Assembly: GCA_041641375.1 (NCBI GenBank)
Contig: JBEPYM010000047.1
Span: 1-21,138 of the forward strand
Source: Paenibacillus_AK sp041641375
GTDB lineage: Bacteria > Bacillota > Bacilli > Paenibacillales > YIM-B00363
DNA length: 21,138 nucleotides
Direction: 5' to 3'
Position numbers and translations under genes: made by a program. This document shows positions 1 through 7,552 of the stretch, piece by piece; position 1 is the stretch's first letter, and each line of letters begins with the position of its first letter. The notes under the pieces are model-generated. The model worked only from the letters and a program-made list of their open reading frames with translations. It ran no database searches and was not told the origin of the DNA.

Positions 1-450
1 TGCACCGAGCTGGCAGCCGTCTATGTGCTTGTGCTGCTGCTTGTGCTTGCGGCTCGGACCGATCTGAAGCATCGGCGAATTCTCAACATCCATACGTACC
101 CGGCTTTCGTACTATTACTGGTGTACAGAATGCTGGTTGAGCATCTACTGCCTCCTCTGGATTATGTGCTTGGAGCGGTTGCCGGTTTCGCCTTGTTGTA
201 CGGGCTGTCCTTGTTGACTCAAGGAGGGGTTGGAGGCGGCGATATGAAGCTGTACGCTGCGGCTGGACTTGTGCTCGGCTGGCAGCTTACGCTGCTTTCG
301 CTGTTTCTCGCCAGCTTGCTGGGGGCGGTGTACGGAATCGTGCGGCGACGGTCCGGATCGCTGCCGTTTGCGCCTTTTGCTGCGGCGGGCTGTGTGCTCG
401 CTTACGGGTATGGGTTGATGACGGGCATATCTGGCTTCTTAAGGTTATGA
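1..450 (+). CDS. A24 prepilin peptidase (CpaA/TadV-like), 5' truncated
   Basis: Membrane aspartic protease that cleaves, in related systems, the leader of type IV pilin-like prepilins. The reading frame is open to the left edge, so the true start is probably outside; GTG at 25 is possible but has no Shine-Dalgarno site in the visible 24 bases. Both family aspartates are visible: the first in the ARTDLKHRRILN stretch and the second in GGGDMKL, the GxGD motif. Hydrophobic stretches before, between and after them fit a compact multi-span A24 enzyme without the N-terminal methylase domain of PilD. The visible 149 residues fit the small CpaA/TadV class. No pilin or secretion gene is visible downstream; partners would lie to the left. 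Confidence 0.85.
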   Translation, partial: CTELAAVYVLVLLLVLAARTDLKHRRILNIHTYPAFVLLLVYRMLVEHLLPPLDYVLGAVAGFALLYGLSLLTQGGVGGGDMKLYAAAGLVLGWQLTLLSLFLASLLGAVYGIVRRRSGSLPFAPFAAAGCVLAYGYGLMTGISGFLRL

Positions 451-466
451 GATTGGCATCGTTGGG

Positions 467-502
467 TACAATAGGGAAAGTATTCACTTTCCAGCGGAGG
501 GA
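467..502 (+). promoter_or_regulatory. Possible -10 box, hairpin and ribosome site upstream of the small gene
   Basis: A TACAAT box at 467-472 has no good -35 partner. It is followed by a perfect 7-bp inverted repeat, GGAAAGT at 475-481 and ACTTTCC at 486-492 with a 4-base loop, which ends just before the GGAGGGA ribosome site at about 496-502. The hairpin would sit in the 5' leader and could affect translation or mRNA stability; that role is inference. Confidence 0.3.
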
Positions 503-506
503 TCGT

Positions 507-737
507 ATGAACTTGACGAATCAGGATTGGGCAATGATTGAGGATGCGCTCCGGCAAGCGATTCACAGCGGAACCGACTATCGGATGGCGATGAATTATA
601 AATCGGTGCTGACCAAGCTTCAATCGATTCATCCGGACGAAATGGGAGCAATCCGTAACGGTGCGGCTTATTTGCAATCCGCTCCCTTCGAGGATGGCAT
701 TCGATACGATTACGACGACAGCTCCGATTTGCGCTGA
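507..737 (+). CDS. Small protein of unknown function, 76 aa
   Basis: Soluble, acidic small protein that I do not recognise. The start at 507 is chosen because a GGAGGGA ribosome site lies 4-5 bases upstream and the protein then begins MNLTNQDW; the frame also extends back to 447, overlapping the peptidase stop, but that extension lacks a ribosome site. The sequence has a predicted helical first two thirds (WAMIEDALRQAIHSG, then YKSVLTKLQSIHPDE) and an acidic tail rich in Asp and Tyr (YDYDDSSD). There are no membrane segments and no cysteines. An intrinsic terminator follows about 90 bases downstream, so it is probably the last gene of the rightward unit containing the peptidase, or a single-gene unit. 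No function is proposed. Confidence 0.7.
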   Translation: MNLTNQDWAMIEDALRQAIHSGTDYRMAMNYKSVLTKLQSIHPDEMGAIRNGAAYLQSAPFEDGIRYDYDDSSDLR

Positions 738-750
738 CTCGCGCCCGGCA

Positions 751-772
751 TTTCCTGGGAAAGCGCAGGAAA
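751..772. repeat. Short inverted repeat in the converging intergenic region
   Basis: TTTCCTG at 751-757 pairs perfectly with CAGGAAA at 766-772 around an 8-base loop. No T run follows on either strand, so it is not a classic terminator by itself. It lies downstream of the leftward carotenoid operon and the rightward small gene, where it could act as a weak 3'-end structure. Confidence 0.35.
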
Positions 773-825
773 CGACAAAACTTATATGTATGGCGGGAAA
801 GCTGTCGAAGCGCTCCCGCTATGTT

Positions 826-855
826 CCCGGGCTGCGAGGCCCGGGCTTTTTGTCT
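826..855 (+). terminator. Intrinsic terminator of the small-gene transcript
   Basis: Stem CCCGGGC (826-832) with GCCCGGG (839-845), 6-base loop, then CTTTTTGTCTT on the + strand. It ends the rightward unit just before the converging carotenoid operon's last stop codon at 855-857. Read leftward the same stem lacks a following T run, so it is directional. Confidence 0.8.
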
Positions 856-2330
856 TATGGCGCAAGACCTGCTCGGCGAGCAATCAGCTCCGCCGCATTC
901 AGTCCGCTGATCGCCGTCATTGGCGTGCCTCCGCCGGGATGCACGGAGCCACCCGCATAATAGAGTCCCTGAACGGATCGATCGGCGGCTGTCGGTCGGA
1001 AGAACGTCGCGCGAAAGCTGTTCGATGCCGCTCCATATAATGCGCCGTGATACGCGCCGGTTGCACTCGCGATATGATCGGGACCATAGATCTGTTCGAC
1101 CTCCACCCGAATGTCGAGTCCGTCCAATCCGCATCTGGATTGCAGTAGGTTGATGATGCTGGCGCGGTAACGCTGCAGATCATCCGGTGCGTAACGGACG
1201 CTATCCATCGCCGGTACATTTGTCAGCACATACAGGTTGGCGCCGCCCGGAGCTCGCTCCGGCTCCGTATAAGAAGAGTTGCACACATAAATGGCAGGGG
1301 ATGGCGGCCAACGCTTTCGTTCGAACATATCGATAAATTCGGAGCCATAGTCGGCCGGATAGAACACATTATGATGGTGCAAGTGATCATAGCGTCCGGT
1401 TACGCCGAGCAGCATCAGGAAGCCGGACGATGAAAGCCGGGGTGCGGTGCCCCGCAAGCCGGATAGCAGTCTCTGTTGAGTCGTGTAGTAGTCCAGGTTA
1501 CTGACGACGACCTTCGAGCGAAGCAGCGTACGGTCAGCCAAGCGGACGCCTGCAGCGCTTCCATCCTTCACTTCGATGCTGGCGACGTCGCAATCGTACA
1601 GCAGACGGACGCCCAAATCTTTGGCGAGCCGTTCGAGCGACCGGATCAGCGAATAATTGCCGCCTCGAATATACGTTACTCCCCGGACAAATTCGAGATA
1701 AGCGATCATCGACAGAGTAGCTGGACACGCATACGGCGAAGATCCGACATAGGTTGCATACCGATTCATCATCGCGAGCAGGCGCGGATCGCGGAAATAA
1801 CGACGGTGGAAGCGATCCATCGTTGTGAGCGGATGTACCCGGGCGAACGCGCTGGCAAGCGGAAGGGACGCATAGTCCGACAGCCTGCTGAATGTAAGCG
1901 GAAAAAAGTGATTCTCCGCAATTTCGTAGAGGCGTGCCACCTCCTTCAAATAGGCGGCAAAGCCTTCCCGTTCTTCCTTGGGGAATGAGGCGAGCTGCTC
2001 CTTCATCCGCTCCGTATCGGCCGTAGCGTCCAGTACGGTTCCGTCGGCAAAGAAGTTACGGCTGTTTACATCCAGCTTGACCCATTCCAGCTGGGGGTCA
2101 AGCGGTTTGCCTGCCATTCGGAACAATCGTTCGTACACCCAAGGCATCGTCATCGTGGACGGACCGAAATCGAACTGAAACGAGCCGAGGCTGACGGGCT
2201 GAAGCTTGCCGCCGGGTAGTCGGTTCTTCTCCAGCACAGCCACCTGCATGCCGCGGGCGGCCAGGGCGATCGCGCACGACAAGCCGCCGATTCCCGCACC
2301 GACCACAATACAATCCAGGTTGTCGCTCAT
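855..2330 (-). CDS. CrtN/CrtP-family carotenoid desaturase or oxygenase (third paralogue)
   Basis: FAD-dependent amine-oxidase-fold enzyme of the phytoene desaturase superfamily, 491 aa. The N-terminal dinucleotide-binding motif is GAGIGG (residues 11-16), followed by LEKNRLPGGKL and the FDFGPS segment typical of carotenoid desaturases. The C-terminal FAD/substrate motif reads SVHPGGGTPMTAISG. The start at 2330 forms an ATGA overlap with the upstream glycosyltransferase stop, so translation is probably coupled; a longer reading back to 2444 would intrude into that gene. It is the last gene of the leftward crtM operon. It differs clearly from the two rightward paralogues, so it probably acts at another step, such as terminal oxidation or extra desaturation of the C30 chain. 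Family call is firm; the exact reaction is not resolved. Confidence 0.85.
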   Translation of the reverse strand: MSDNLDCIVVGAGIGGLSCAIALAARGMQVAVLEKNRLPGGKLQPVSLGSFQFDFGPSTMTMPWVYERLFRMAGKPLDPQLEWVKLDVNSRNFFADGTVLDATADTERMKEQLASFPKEEREGFAAYLKEVARLYEIAENHFFPLTFSRLSDYASLPLASAFARVHPLTTMDRFHRRYFRDPRLLAMMNRYATYVGSSPYACPATLSMIAYLEFVRGVTYIRGGNYSLIRSLERLAKDLGVRLLYDCDVASIEVKDGSAAGVRLADRTLLRSKVVVSNLDYYTTQQRLLSGLRGTAPRLSSSGFLMLLGVTGRYDHLHHHNVFYPADYGSEFIDMFERKRWPPSPAIYVCNSSYTEPERAPGGANLYVLTNVPAMDSVRYAPDDLQRYRASIINLLQSRCGLDGLDIRVEVEQIYGPDHIASATGAYHGALYGAASNSFRATFFRPTAADRSVQGLYYAGGSVHPGGGTPMTAISGLNAAELIARRAGLAP

Positions 2331-3496
2331 TCGGAGTACACTCTTCCTTTCCATTCGTAACCGATTCGCCTGAAGGACAGCCACCAGGAACGAACGGCCA
2401 GCAACACAAGCAGAGCGGCCGACACCGGCATGGCTAGAAACCAAGGTCCACTTACATTGAACCGGGAGTCGACCAACGCCTTCTGTGTCCAGCCGAGCGC
2501 TGCGATCAGCGCAAGGGGAGGCGACAGCGCCAGATGACCTGCGCTTGCCGCCGCAAGGATGCCGGGGAGCGGCGCAATATAGAGAGCGACATAAAAGACA
2601 ACAATCCCGGCAAGCAGCGTCCAGCGTCGACCGAGTCCATTATAGATGTTTTTGGCGAAGCCGTTCCAGATCTGATGCGGATATTCGTACATGTCACAGC
2701 TGACATAGGGGGTAATATCGGCAAGAGTAAGCCGATATCCGGCCCGCTTTACTGCTGCTGCCATCGTCATATCCTCCACGAGCGCAGCCCGATGGGCAGG
2801 ATGGCCATGACCGCCGATTGCAGCATACACATCTCGCCTGTACAGCATAAACGCTCCGTGGGCGGCAGCAAACCGAGGCAGTGGAGAACGTTCCACCCAG
2901 CGGATCGGCAGATGAAGCGAGATGACGAAATGAAGGAGCGGGAGAACGAGCCACCCGAGCGTATGCGAGGAGACGATTCTCGGAAATCCGGTCAGGAGCC
3001 CGCTGCCTCGTCTCACGGCGGCTGCAAGTGCGGATGAGAGCATATCCGGCGCATGCACCGTGTCCGCATCGACGAACAGCAGCCATTCGCCTTTCGCTGC
3101 CGCAGCAAGGCGGGCGCATGCAAAGTTTTTACCCGCCCAGCCCGGCTCGAGCTCGCTGCCGTCGATGACGGCAAGCCGCGGGTGGTCGGACGCCAGGCGC
3201 GCAAGTGCCATTCTCGTTCCGTCCTCGGATCTGTCATCGAGAACGATGACCTCGTAATTCTCGTAACGCTGCTTCAACAAACTTTGTACACAAACGGCAA
3301 TGGAGCGTTCTTCATTGCGTGCCGGAACAAGCACGGAGACGAACGGCAGCTTGCGTGAGGAGCCTCCAGTACAGGTACGAGCGATTGACTCGGCAACGTC
3401 TCCGTTCAGTCGAACCCATTGCTGCAAATTCCACATTAGCGCCACTGTCCATATCGCCATGACCCCGGCAGCGATCCATGCAATGAGTATCAGCAC
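2327..3496 (-). CDS. Family 2 glycosyltransferase, carotenoid CrtQ-like
   Basis: Membrane-anchored GT-A glycosyltransferase, 389 aa, probably adding a sugar to a hydroxyl or carboxyl end of the C30 carotenoid as CrtQ does in staphyloxanthin synthesis. An N-terminal membrane helix (about 2-24) precedes the catalytic domain: SVLVPARNEE (54-63), LDDRSEDGT (86-94), the metal-binding DAD (143-145) and the VED acidic motif (241-243). Two to three hydrophobic segments close the protein after residue 270. GTG at 3496 is chosen because GAGGAG lies 8 bases upstream; the frame runs further back, but inside the acyltransferase gene. The stop overlaps the next start by 4 bp. The sugar and acceptor are inferred from the neighbourhood. 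Confidence 0.85.
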   Translation of the reverse strand: MLILIAWIAAGVMAIWTVALMWNLQQWVRLNGDVAESIARTCTGGSSRKLPFVSVLVPARNEERSIAVCVQSLLKQRYENYEVIVLDDRSEDGTRMALARLASDHPRLAVIDGSELEPGWAGKNFACARLAAAAKGEWLLFVDADTVHAPDMLSSALAAAVRRGSGLLTGFPRIVSSHTLGWLVLPLLHFVISLHLPIRWVERSPLPRFAAAHGAFMLYRRDVYAAIGGHGHPAHRAALVEDMTMAAAVKRAGYRLTLADITPYVSCDMYEYPHQIWNGFAKNIYNGLGRRWTLLAGIVVFYVALYIAPLPGILAAASAGHLALSPPLALIAALGWTQKALVDSRFNVSGPWFLAMPVSAALLVLLAVRSWWLSFRRIGYEWKGRVYSE

Positions 3497-3500
3497 GTTG

Positions 3501-4217
3501 TCAGCTCCTCGTATCGGACTGTAATCGAACACCTGCCGGATAAGATCCGCGCAGCAATGCGGTGTATCCTGCGGGTACGCCCGCAATCGCTTCCTCACGC
3601 ATTCGATCCAGCTGCTCGGTCACAAGCCGCTCACAGTCGATGCCCGTCAGTCCAGCCGCGTCGTACCCCCGTCCGATCTCGATAAACAGCTCCGGCTTCC
3701 GCTTCAATCCGAAGCTGTAGTAGAGCGCAACCGGAACGATTTGAAGTCCGTTCGGCAGGCGGGACACACGCTCCAAATAATAGGAGACGCCCGGCAGGAA
3801 CTGCAGCGGCCGAACGTCCTGGTGCCTGATATCTCCTTGCGGAAACAGCCACAGCGCGGCGCCGGGCTCCTGCAGCTTCTCCAGTCCATAGGCGAGCGAC
3901 CTGCGCACCGAGGCGAGCGATCTCCGATTGACAGAGAACGCGCCGAGCAGTCGAAAGAATGGGTAAGCTCGCAGTCCTTCTTCCGACATCATGACATAGG
4001 CGCTGCGCCGCAAAAGCCGGCGGTTCAAATCATAAGCAACAAGTCCGTCCCACCAGCTGGCGTGATTGCATAGATACAGGACGGAGGTGTCGCGCGGTGG
4101 CGGCGCGAGAACACCTTCTCCGCGTATATACATGCCGCCAAAGGAGCTGCGAATCAGCAGCCGATTGTATCGGTTGAAGCACCAATCGAAGAGCGCATGT
4201 TTGCGGGCGGAAATCAT
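3501..4217 (-). CDS. PlsC-type acyltransferase, carotenoid CrtO-like
   Basis: Lysophospholipid acyltransferase-fold enzyme, 238 aa, likely to transfer a fatty acyl group onto the sugar of the glycosylated carotenoid. The HX4D catalytic motif is NHASWWD (51-57; His52 and Asp57). The second motif is FPQG (125-128), the counterpart of FPEG in PlsC proteins, with Gln instead of Glu. No long transmembrane helix is obvious, as in peripheral membrane members. The start at 4217 makes an ATGA overlap with the upstream hydratase-like gene and has an AAAGGA ribosome site about 9 bases upstream; an in-frame extension to 4466 only runs inside that neighbour. The next gene starts 4 bases after its stop. 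The CrtO-like role is inferred from the operon; a general phospholipid acyltransferase is the alternative. Confidence 0.82.
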   Translation of the reverse strand: MISARKHALFDWCFNRYNRLLIRSSFGGMYIRGEGVLAPPPRDTSVLYLCNHASWWDGLVAYDLNRRLLRRSAYVMMSEEGLRAYPFFRLLGAFSVNRRSLASVRRSLAYGLEKLQEPGAALWLFPQGDIRHQDVRPLQFLPGVSYYLERVSRLPNGLQIVPVALYYSFGLKRKPELFIEIGRGYDAAGLTGIDCERLVTEQLDRMREEAIAGVPAGYTALLRGSYPAGVRLQSDTRS

Positions 4218-4978
4218 GGGCGTTTTTCCTTTCGGTCCGGCATCCGTGTGACGTATTTGTCCCAGCCGGCAAGTGCTCCGCACAGAACGAGCGAAACGAG
4301 CGAGGGGACCCATAAGCCGTGACGAAGGGCAACGGCGGTAAAGAGCAGCCACAGCGTCCCTAGCAGCAGCAGCGGAAGCTTGCGCGATGCGCGCTGCAGC
4401 GGCGGCGTGAACAGTCCCAATCGTTCCGCAAGCAGAAGGATCGCGAAGCCGGTTACCCACCAGCACACAAAATTGGTCCAGGGAACGCCATAGAAGCTAG
4501 GTGTGCCGCTCGTATCCCACAGCCAATATCCTTGACGAACCGCAACTGGATCGAGCAGCAAATCAGCGCCGACGGCAACGAGCGAGCCGGTAGCCGCCCG
4601 TGCTGCGGGTGAGCGATAGCCGCTGGACAGCGCAGCGCCGATTCCAAGCACCAGACACCAGGCGGCGCCAATCGCAACTGGAACGCCGAAGGCGACGGGT
4701 GGGAATCCCCCGCCGTAGGCATAGGTGCCGAACCATAGCCCGGTATGTACGCCGATCCATTCAGCGGACAGGGCAATCGACACGGTTGTGGCGGCGAAGG
4801 CAGCGGCCCGGCGAGCTCCGATCTGATCGCGCAGCCAGAAGAGCATCACCGCGCCGGCGAGGAACAGATAGAACGAGTTCGCCCAGCTCAGCCAGGCAGG
4901 AAGCAGATCCAGCGACAGAAGCACGATCCCGCACGCGCACCATACGAGATAAAGACGAATAAGCAGGGCGGTCGTCAA
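4214..4978 (-). CDS. cruF: Carotenoid biosynthesis membrane protein, CruF/DUF422 family (putative carotenoid hydratase)
   Basis: Polytopic membrane protein, 254 aa from this start. CruF-type members add water to the terminal 1,2 double bond of acyclic carotenoid ends, giving a tertiary hydroxyl that can be glycosylated. Family marks are visible: EWIGVHTGLWFGTYAYG (about 73-89), GADLLLDPVA (138-147), YWLWDTSGTPSFYGVPWTNF (151-170), plus about seven hydrophobic segments. The start is uncertain. TTG at 4978 gives a TTGA overlap with the crtM stop, matching the other 4-bp junctions of the operon; GTG at 5014 would overlap crtM by 40 bp and has no ribosome site. Placement between crtM and the acyl/glycosyl transferases supports formation of the hydroxyl that is later decorated. 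The gene symbol reflects family, not a tested function. Confidence 0.8.
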   Translation of the reverse strand: MTTALLIRLYLVWCACGIVLLSLDLLPAWLSWANSFYLFLAGAVMLFWLRDQIGARRAAAFAATTVSIALSAEWIGVHTGLWFGTYAYGGGFPPVAFGVPVAIGAAWCLVLGIGAALSSGYRSPAARAATGSLVAVGADLLLDPVAVRQGYWLWDTSGTPSFYGVPWTNFVCWWVTGFAILLLAERLGLFTPPLQRASRKLPLLLLGTLWLLFTAVALRHGLWVPSLVSLVLCGALAGWDKYVTRMPDRKEKRP

Positions 4979-5862
4979 GATTGGAGTCCAGCCTCTGCCC
5001 GGTGCTTCTTCCACGTGTCGGGCTGGGTGAGCAAGGACAGCACAATGCTGATTTTCTTGCTTCCCGATATGCGAATACGCTCCTGAAATACATTGCCGTC
5101 CCGCCGTTTGGATTCCGTCAAAATTTCCCGATATATCAATGCGGCGGCGATCAAGGCAATTCGGCTGTCGCGGGGGTAACAGGAGGCTGCCGTCAGTCCT
5201 TCCTCATAATACGCCTCTGCACGCTCATACAGCTCCTTATACAGCGCGTCCCAGCCGTGCGCCTTCATGCCAAACGGAATGCTCTGCTCGTTGTAGCCGT
5301 GCTCATTCATCCGATCCTGCGGCAAGTAGACGCGTCCCCGCCGCCAATCCTCGCGGACGTCTCGCAAAATATTGGTGATTTGCATCGCCTGGCCGAGCCG
5401 GATTGCCTTGCGCTTCATATCGTGGGTACAGACGGGAGTCAGGATCGGCAGCAGCATCAAGCCGACCGTACCCGCCACCAGATAGCAATATTGATCCAGC
5501 TCCTCCAGCGTTGCGTATCGGTTCTTGACCAGGTCTTGCTGCTGGCCCGCAATCATATCCTGAAATGCCGAGATGTCCATCGGATACCGGTTGAACGTAT
5601 CCTGCAATGCAATCCATACCGGATGCTCCTGATGTGTTCCTTCCAGAAAAAGCTGGAAGGATTCATTAAATTGTGTTAACAGTTGCTCCGCCTCCGCAGG
5701 CGAATGCTCGTCAACCAGATCATCTACCGTCCGGCAAAAGCCGTATACCGCCCATACAGCGTTCCGCTTCTCAGCGGGGAGTATGGAGAATGCGCGATAA
5801 AAACTGGAGGAGTGCATGCGGACAATCGATTCGCAGTGTCGGTAAGCATCGGCAATATTCAT
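4975..5862 (-). CDS. crtM: 4,4'-diapophytoene (dehydrosqualene) synthase
   Basis: Squalene/phytoene synthase family enzyme, 295 aa, that joins two farnesyl diphosphates head to head to make the C30 precursor. Both aspartate-rich Mg-diphosphate sites are intact: DDLVDE (47-52) and DVREDWRRGRVYLP (168-181). A C30 rather than C40 product is inferred from the neighbouring CrtN, whose sequence is of the staphylococcal diapophytoene desaturase type. The start at 5862 is chosen by a GAGGGA-type ribosome site 8-9 bases upstream; an in-frame extension to 5955 would run through the promoter region. It is the first gene of the leftward operon, about 45 bases from a perfect TATAAT box, and diverges from crtN. 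Confidence 0.93.
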   Translation of the reverse strand: MNIADAYRHCESIVRMHSSSFYRAFSILPAEKRNAVWAVYGFCRTVDDLVDEHSPAEAEQLLTQFNESFQLFLEGTHQEHPVWIALQDTFNRYPMDISAFQDMIAGQQQDLVKNRYATLEELDQYCYLVAGTVGLMLLPILTPVCTHDMKRKAIRLGQAMQITNILRDVREDWRRGRVYLPQDRMNEHGYNEQSIPFGMKAHGWDALYKELYERAEAYYEEGLTAASCYPRDSRIALIAAALIYREILTESKRRDGNVFQERIRISGSKKISIVLSLLTQPDTWKKHRAEAGLQS

Positions 5863-5903
5863 GCAGCTTCCCTCTCTTTCGTATAAAAAAAAGGTTGATA
5901 ACC

Positions 5904-5935
5904 ATATACAAAGATTATACAATAACGTTATACAA
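5904..5935. repeat. Three TATACA-core repeats in the divergent crt promoter (putative operator)
   Basis: ATATACAA (5904-5911), TTATACAA (5915-5922) and TTATACAA (5928-5935) are in the same orientation, with start-to-start steps of 11 and 13 bases. A palindrome ATAACGTTAT (5922-5931) lies between the last two. A fourth TATACA core occurs in the opposite orientation at 5982-5977, beside the crtN -10 box. The cores match TnTACA, which I recall as the half-site of direct-repeat operators bound by B12-dependent CarH/LitR photoreceptor repressors. No such regulator gene is in this window, so the assignment is inference. Confidence 0.5.
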
Positions 5936-5942
5936 ATAGGAA
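5914..5942 (-). promoter_or_regulatory. Predicted crtM operon promoter (leftward)
   Basis: On the minus strand a perfect TATAAT lies at 5919-5914. With a 17-base spacer the -35 would be TTCCTA (5942-5937), a poor match. The weak -35 suggests that the promoter needs activation or is tightly controlled; the spacer and -10 are covered by the TATACA repeats described separately. Transcription would start near 5907 and give a leader of about 45 bases. Confidence 0.55.
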
Positions 5943-5948
5943 GTAGTT

Positions 5949-5977
5949 TTGACAAAGAAATTATCGATTGATAACAT
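5949..5977 (+). promoter_or_regulatory. Predicted sigma-A promoter of crtN (rightward)
   Basis: TTGACA (5949-5954), a 17-base spacer and TAACAT (5972-5977) form a near-consensus vegetative promoter. The crtN start lies about 30 bases downstream, behind an AGGAGGGGG ribosome site (5992-6000). The -35 box is only 6 bases from the putative -35 of the leftward promoter, so the two polymerases probably compete or are co-regulated. Confidence 0.8.
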
Positions 5978-6007
5978 GTATATGCTGCATCAGGAGGGGG
6001 ACTGCCC

Positions 6008-7552
6008 GTGATGAGAAGAACAAAGGTTGTTGTGGTAGGGGCGGGACCAGGCGGCTTATCGGCTTCGATGCTGCTTGCATCCAGAGGAATTGACGTTCAG
6101 GTTTTTGAGGCGCAGCCGCAAGTAGGCGGTCGCAACGCCAGCTTTACGATGGGGGAGTACCGGTTCGACCGCGGTCCTACCTTTTTGAATATGCCGCACT
6201 TGATCCAGGATGTGTTTCGGGAGGCCGGCCGCAAGCTGGAGGATTACGTAACGCTTGCTGCACTCGATCCGATGTATGCACTTCGTTTTGAGGATGTCGA
6301 GCTGACAGCAACGACAAACCGGGAGCGGATGCGCGAACAGATTGAACGGTTGTTTCCAGGCAACGGGGAGGGCTATGATCGGTTCATGCAGCAGGAGGCA
6401 GCCAAGCTCGAAGCGCTTTCGCCGCTGCTGCAGTCCAAACACGATTCGCTGCTTGATTATATGAGACCGCAATTTTTGCGGGCGCTGCCGAAGCTTACAG
6501 TAACCAAGAGCTTGTATGACTGCTTATCGGATTATTTTACAGACGAACGGCTTCGTCTTGCTTTCACTTTCCAGGCAAAATATTTGGGGATGTCGCCTTG
6601 GGAATGCCCGGGTGCATTTACGATTCTGCCCTACATCGAGCATGCGTACGGCGTCTTTCACCCGATCGGCGGTGTCAATCGGATTTCGGAAGCGATGGCG
6701 GACGTTGCGCGGGAGCACGGTGGATCTATTGAAACGGGTGCGCCGGTTCGCAGAATCGTGACCAGGAATGGCAAGGCGATAGGGGTTGAGCTAGAGAACG
6801 GAGACCGTGTGGATGCCGACCATGTTGTCATTGGGGCCGACTTCGGCTTTGCCGCAAGCCGGCTGCTGGATGAAGGCGCTTCTCTCCGATGGAGCCCCAG
6901 CAGGCTGTCGCGCAAAGCGTTCTCCTGCTCCACCTTCATGCTCTATCTGGGGCTGTCCAAGCGGTACGAGATGCCTCATCACCAGATCCTGTTCGCACGG
7001 AATTACAGAACGAACGTCGACGAAATAACGAAGCGGGGCGTACTCTCCGAGGACCCATCCATCTATGTGCAAAATGGCGTAGTTACCGATCCGACGCTTG
7101 CCCCCGATGGACATTCGGCACTCTACATTTTGGCGCCCGTGCCGAACAATTCGTTCGGCATCAATTGGCCGGCCGTCAAGGAAAGCTTCCGCGAGCGCGT
7201 GCTGCAGAAGGTAAAGTCCTTGCCTGGCTTGGGTGATCTTGACCGGCATATTCGCTGCGAGCAAATGTTCACGCCGCAGGATTGGGAAACGTCGCTGAAC
7301 GTGTACCGGGGCGCCACCTTCAATCTGGGCCATCAGCTTACCCAGATGATGTATTTCCGGCCGCATAACCGCTTCGGCGAGATTGAAGGATGCTGGCTCG
7401 TCGGAGGCGGCACCCATCCGGGAAGCGGTTTGCCGACGATCATTGAATCGGGGCGGATTACGGCTTCCATGCTGTCGGCTCAAGTGGAAGCGGAGCAGCG
7501 AAGATGGACGTTCCGCCTCGGGACGAACCGCAGGAAGGCGGATTCGAAATGA
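6008..7552 (+). CDS. crtN: 4,4'-diapophytoene (dehydrosqualene) desaturase
   Basis: FAD-dependent desaturase, 514 aa, that introduces the conjugated double bonds into diapophytoene to give yellow-to-red C30 polyenes. The N-terminal Rossmann motif is GAGPGG (11-16), and the FDRGPTF segment follows. Strong CrtN signature stretches include LSEDPSIYVQN, TDPTLAPDG, PVPNN, YRGATFNLGHQ and the C-terminal GGGTHPGSGLPTIIESGR (about 466-483). Length fits the roughly 500-aa family. GTG at 6008 sits 7 bases after a very strong ribosome site; ATG at 6011 is the alternative. It heads the rightward operon, and its stop overlaps the next start as ATGA. Whether it stops at diaponeurosporene or continues to diapolycopene cannot be read from sequence. 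Confidence 0.93.
   Translation: MMRRTKVVVVGAGPGGLSASMLLASRGIDVQVFEAQPQVGGRNASFTMGEYRFDRGPTFLNMPHLIQDVFREAGRKLEDYVTLAALDPMYALRFEDVELTATTNRERMREQIERLFPGNGEGYDRFMQQEAAKLEALSPLLQSKHDSLLDYMRPQFLRALPKLTVTKSLYDCLSDYFTDERLRLAFTFQAKYLGMSPWECPGAFTILPYIEHAYGVFHPIGGVNRISEAMADVAREHGGSIETGAPVRRIVTRNGKAIGVELENGDRVDADHVVIGADFGFAASRLLDEGASLRWSPSRLSRKAFSCSTFMLYLGLSKRYEMPHHQILFARNYRTNVDEITKRGVLSEDPSIYVQNGVVTDPTLAPDGHSALYILAPVPNNSFGINWPAVKESFRERVLQKVKSLPGLGDLDRHIRCEQMFTPQDWETSLNVYRGATFNLGHQLTQMMYFRPHNRFGEIEGCWLVGGGTHPGSGLPTIIESGRITASMLSAQVEAEQRRWTFRLGTNRRKADSK

Larger units (their letters stand above)
5895..5975. repeat. Paired TTGATAAC boxes flanking the crt control region
   Basis: TTGATAAC occurs exactly at 5895-5902 and again at 5968-5975, 73 bases apart on the same strand. 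Each is directly followed by a TATACA core, in opposite orientations. The second copy overlaps the crtN -10 element, and the first lies just past the predicted crtM transcription start. They could be paired sites for one regulator; chance cannot be excluded for 8 bases in an AT-rich region. Confidence 0.35.
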
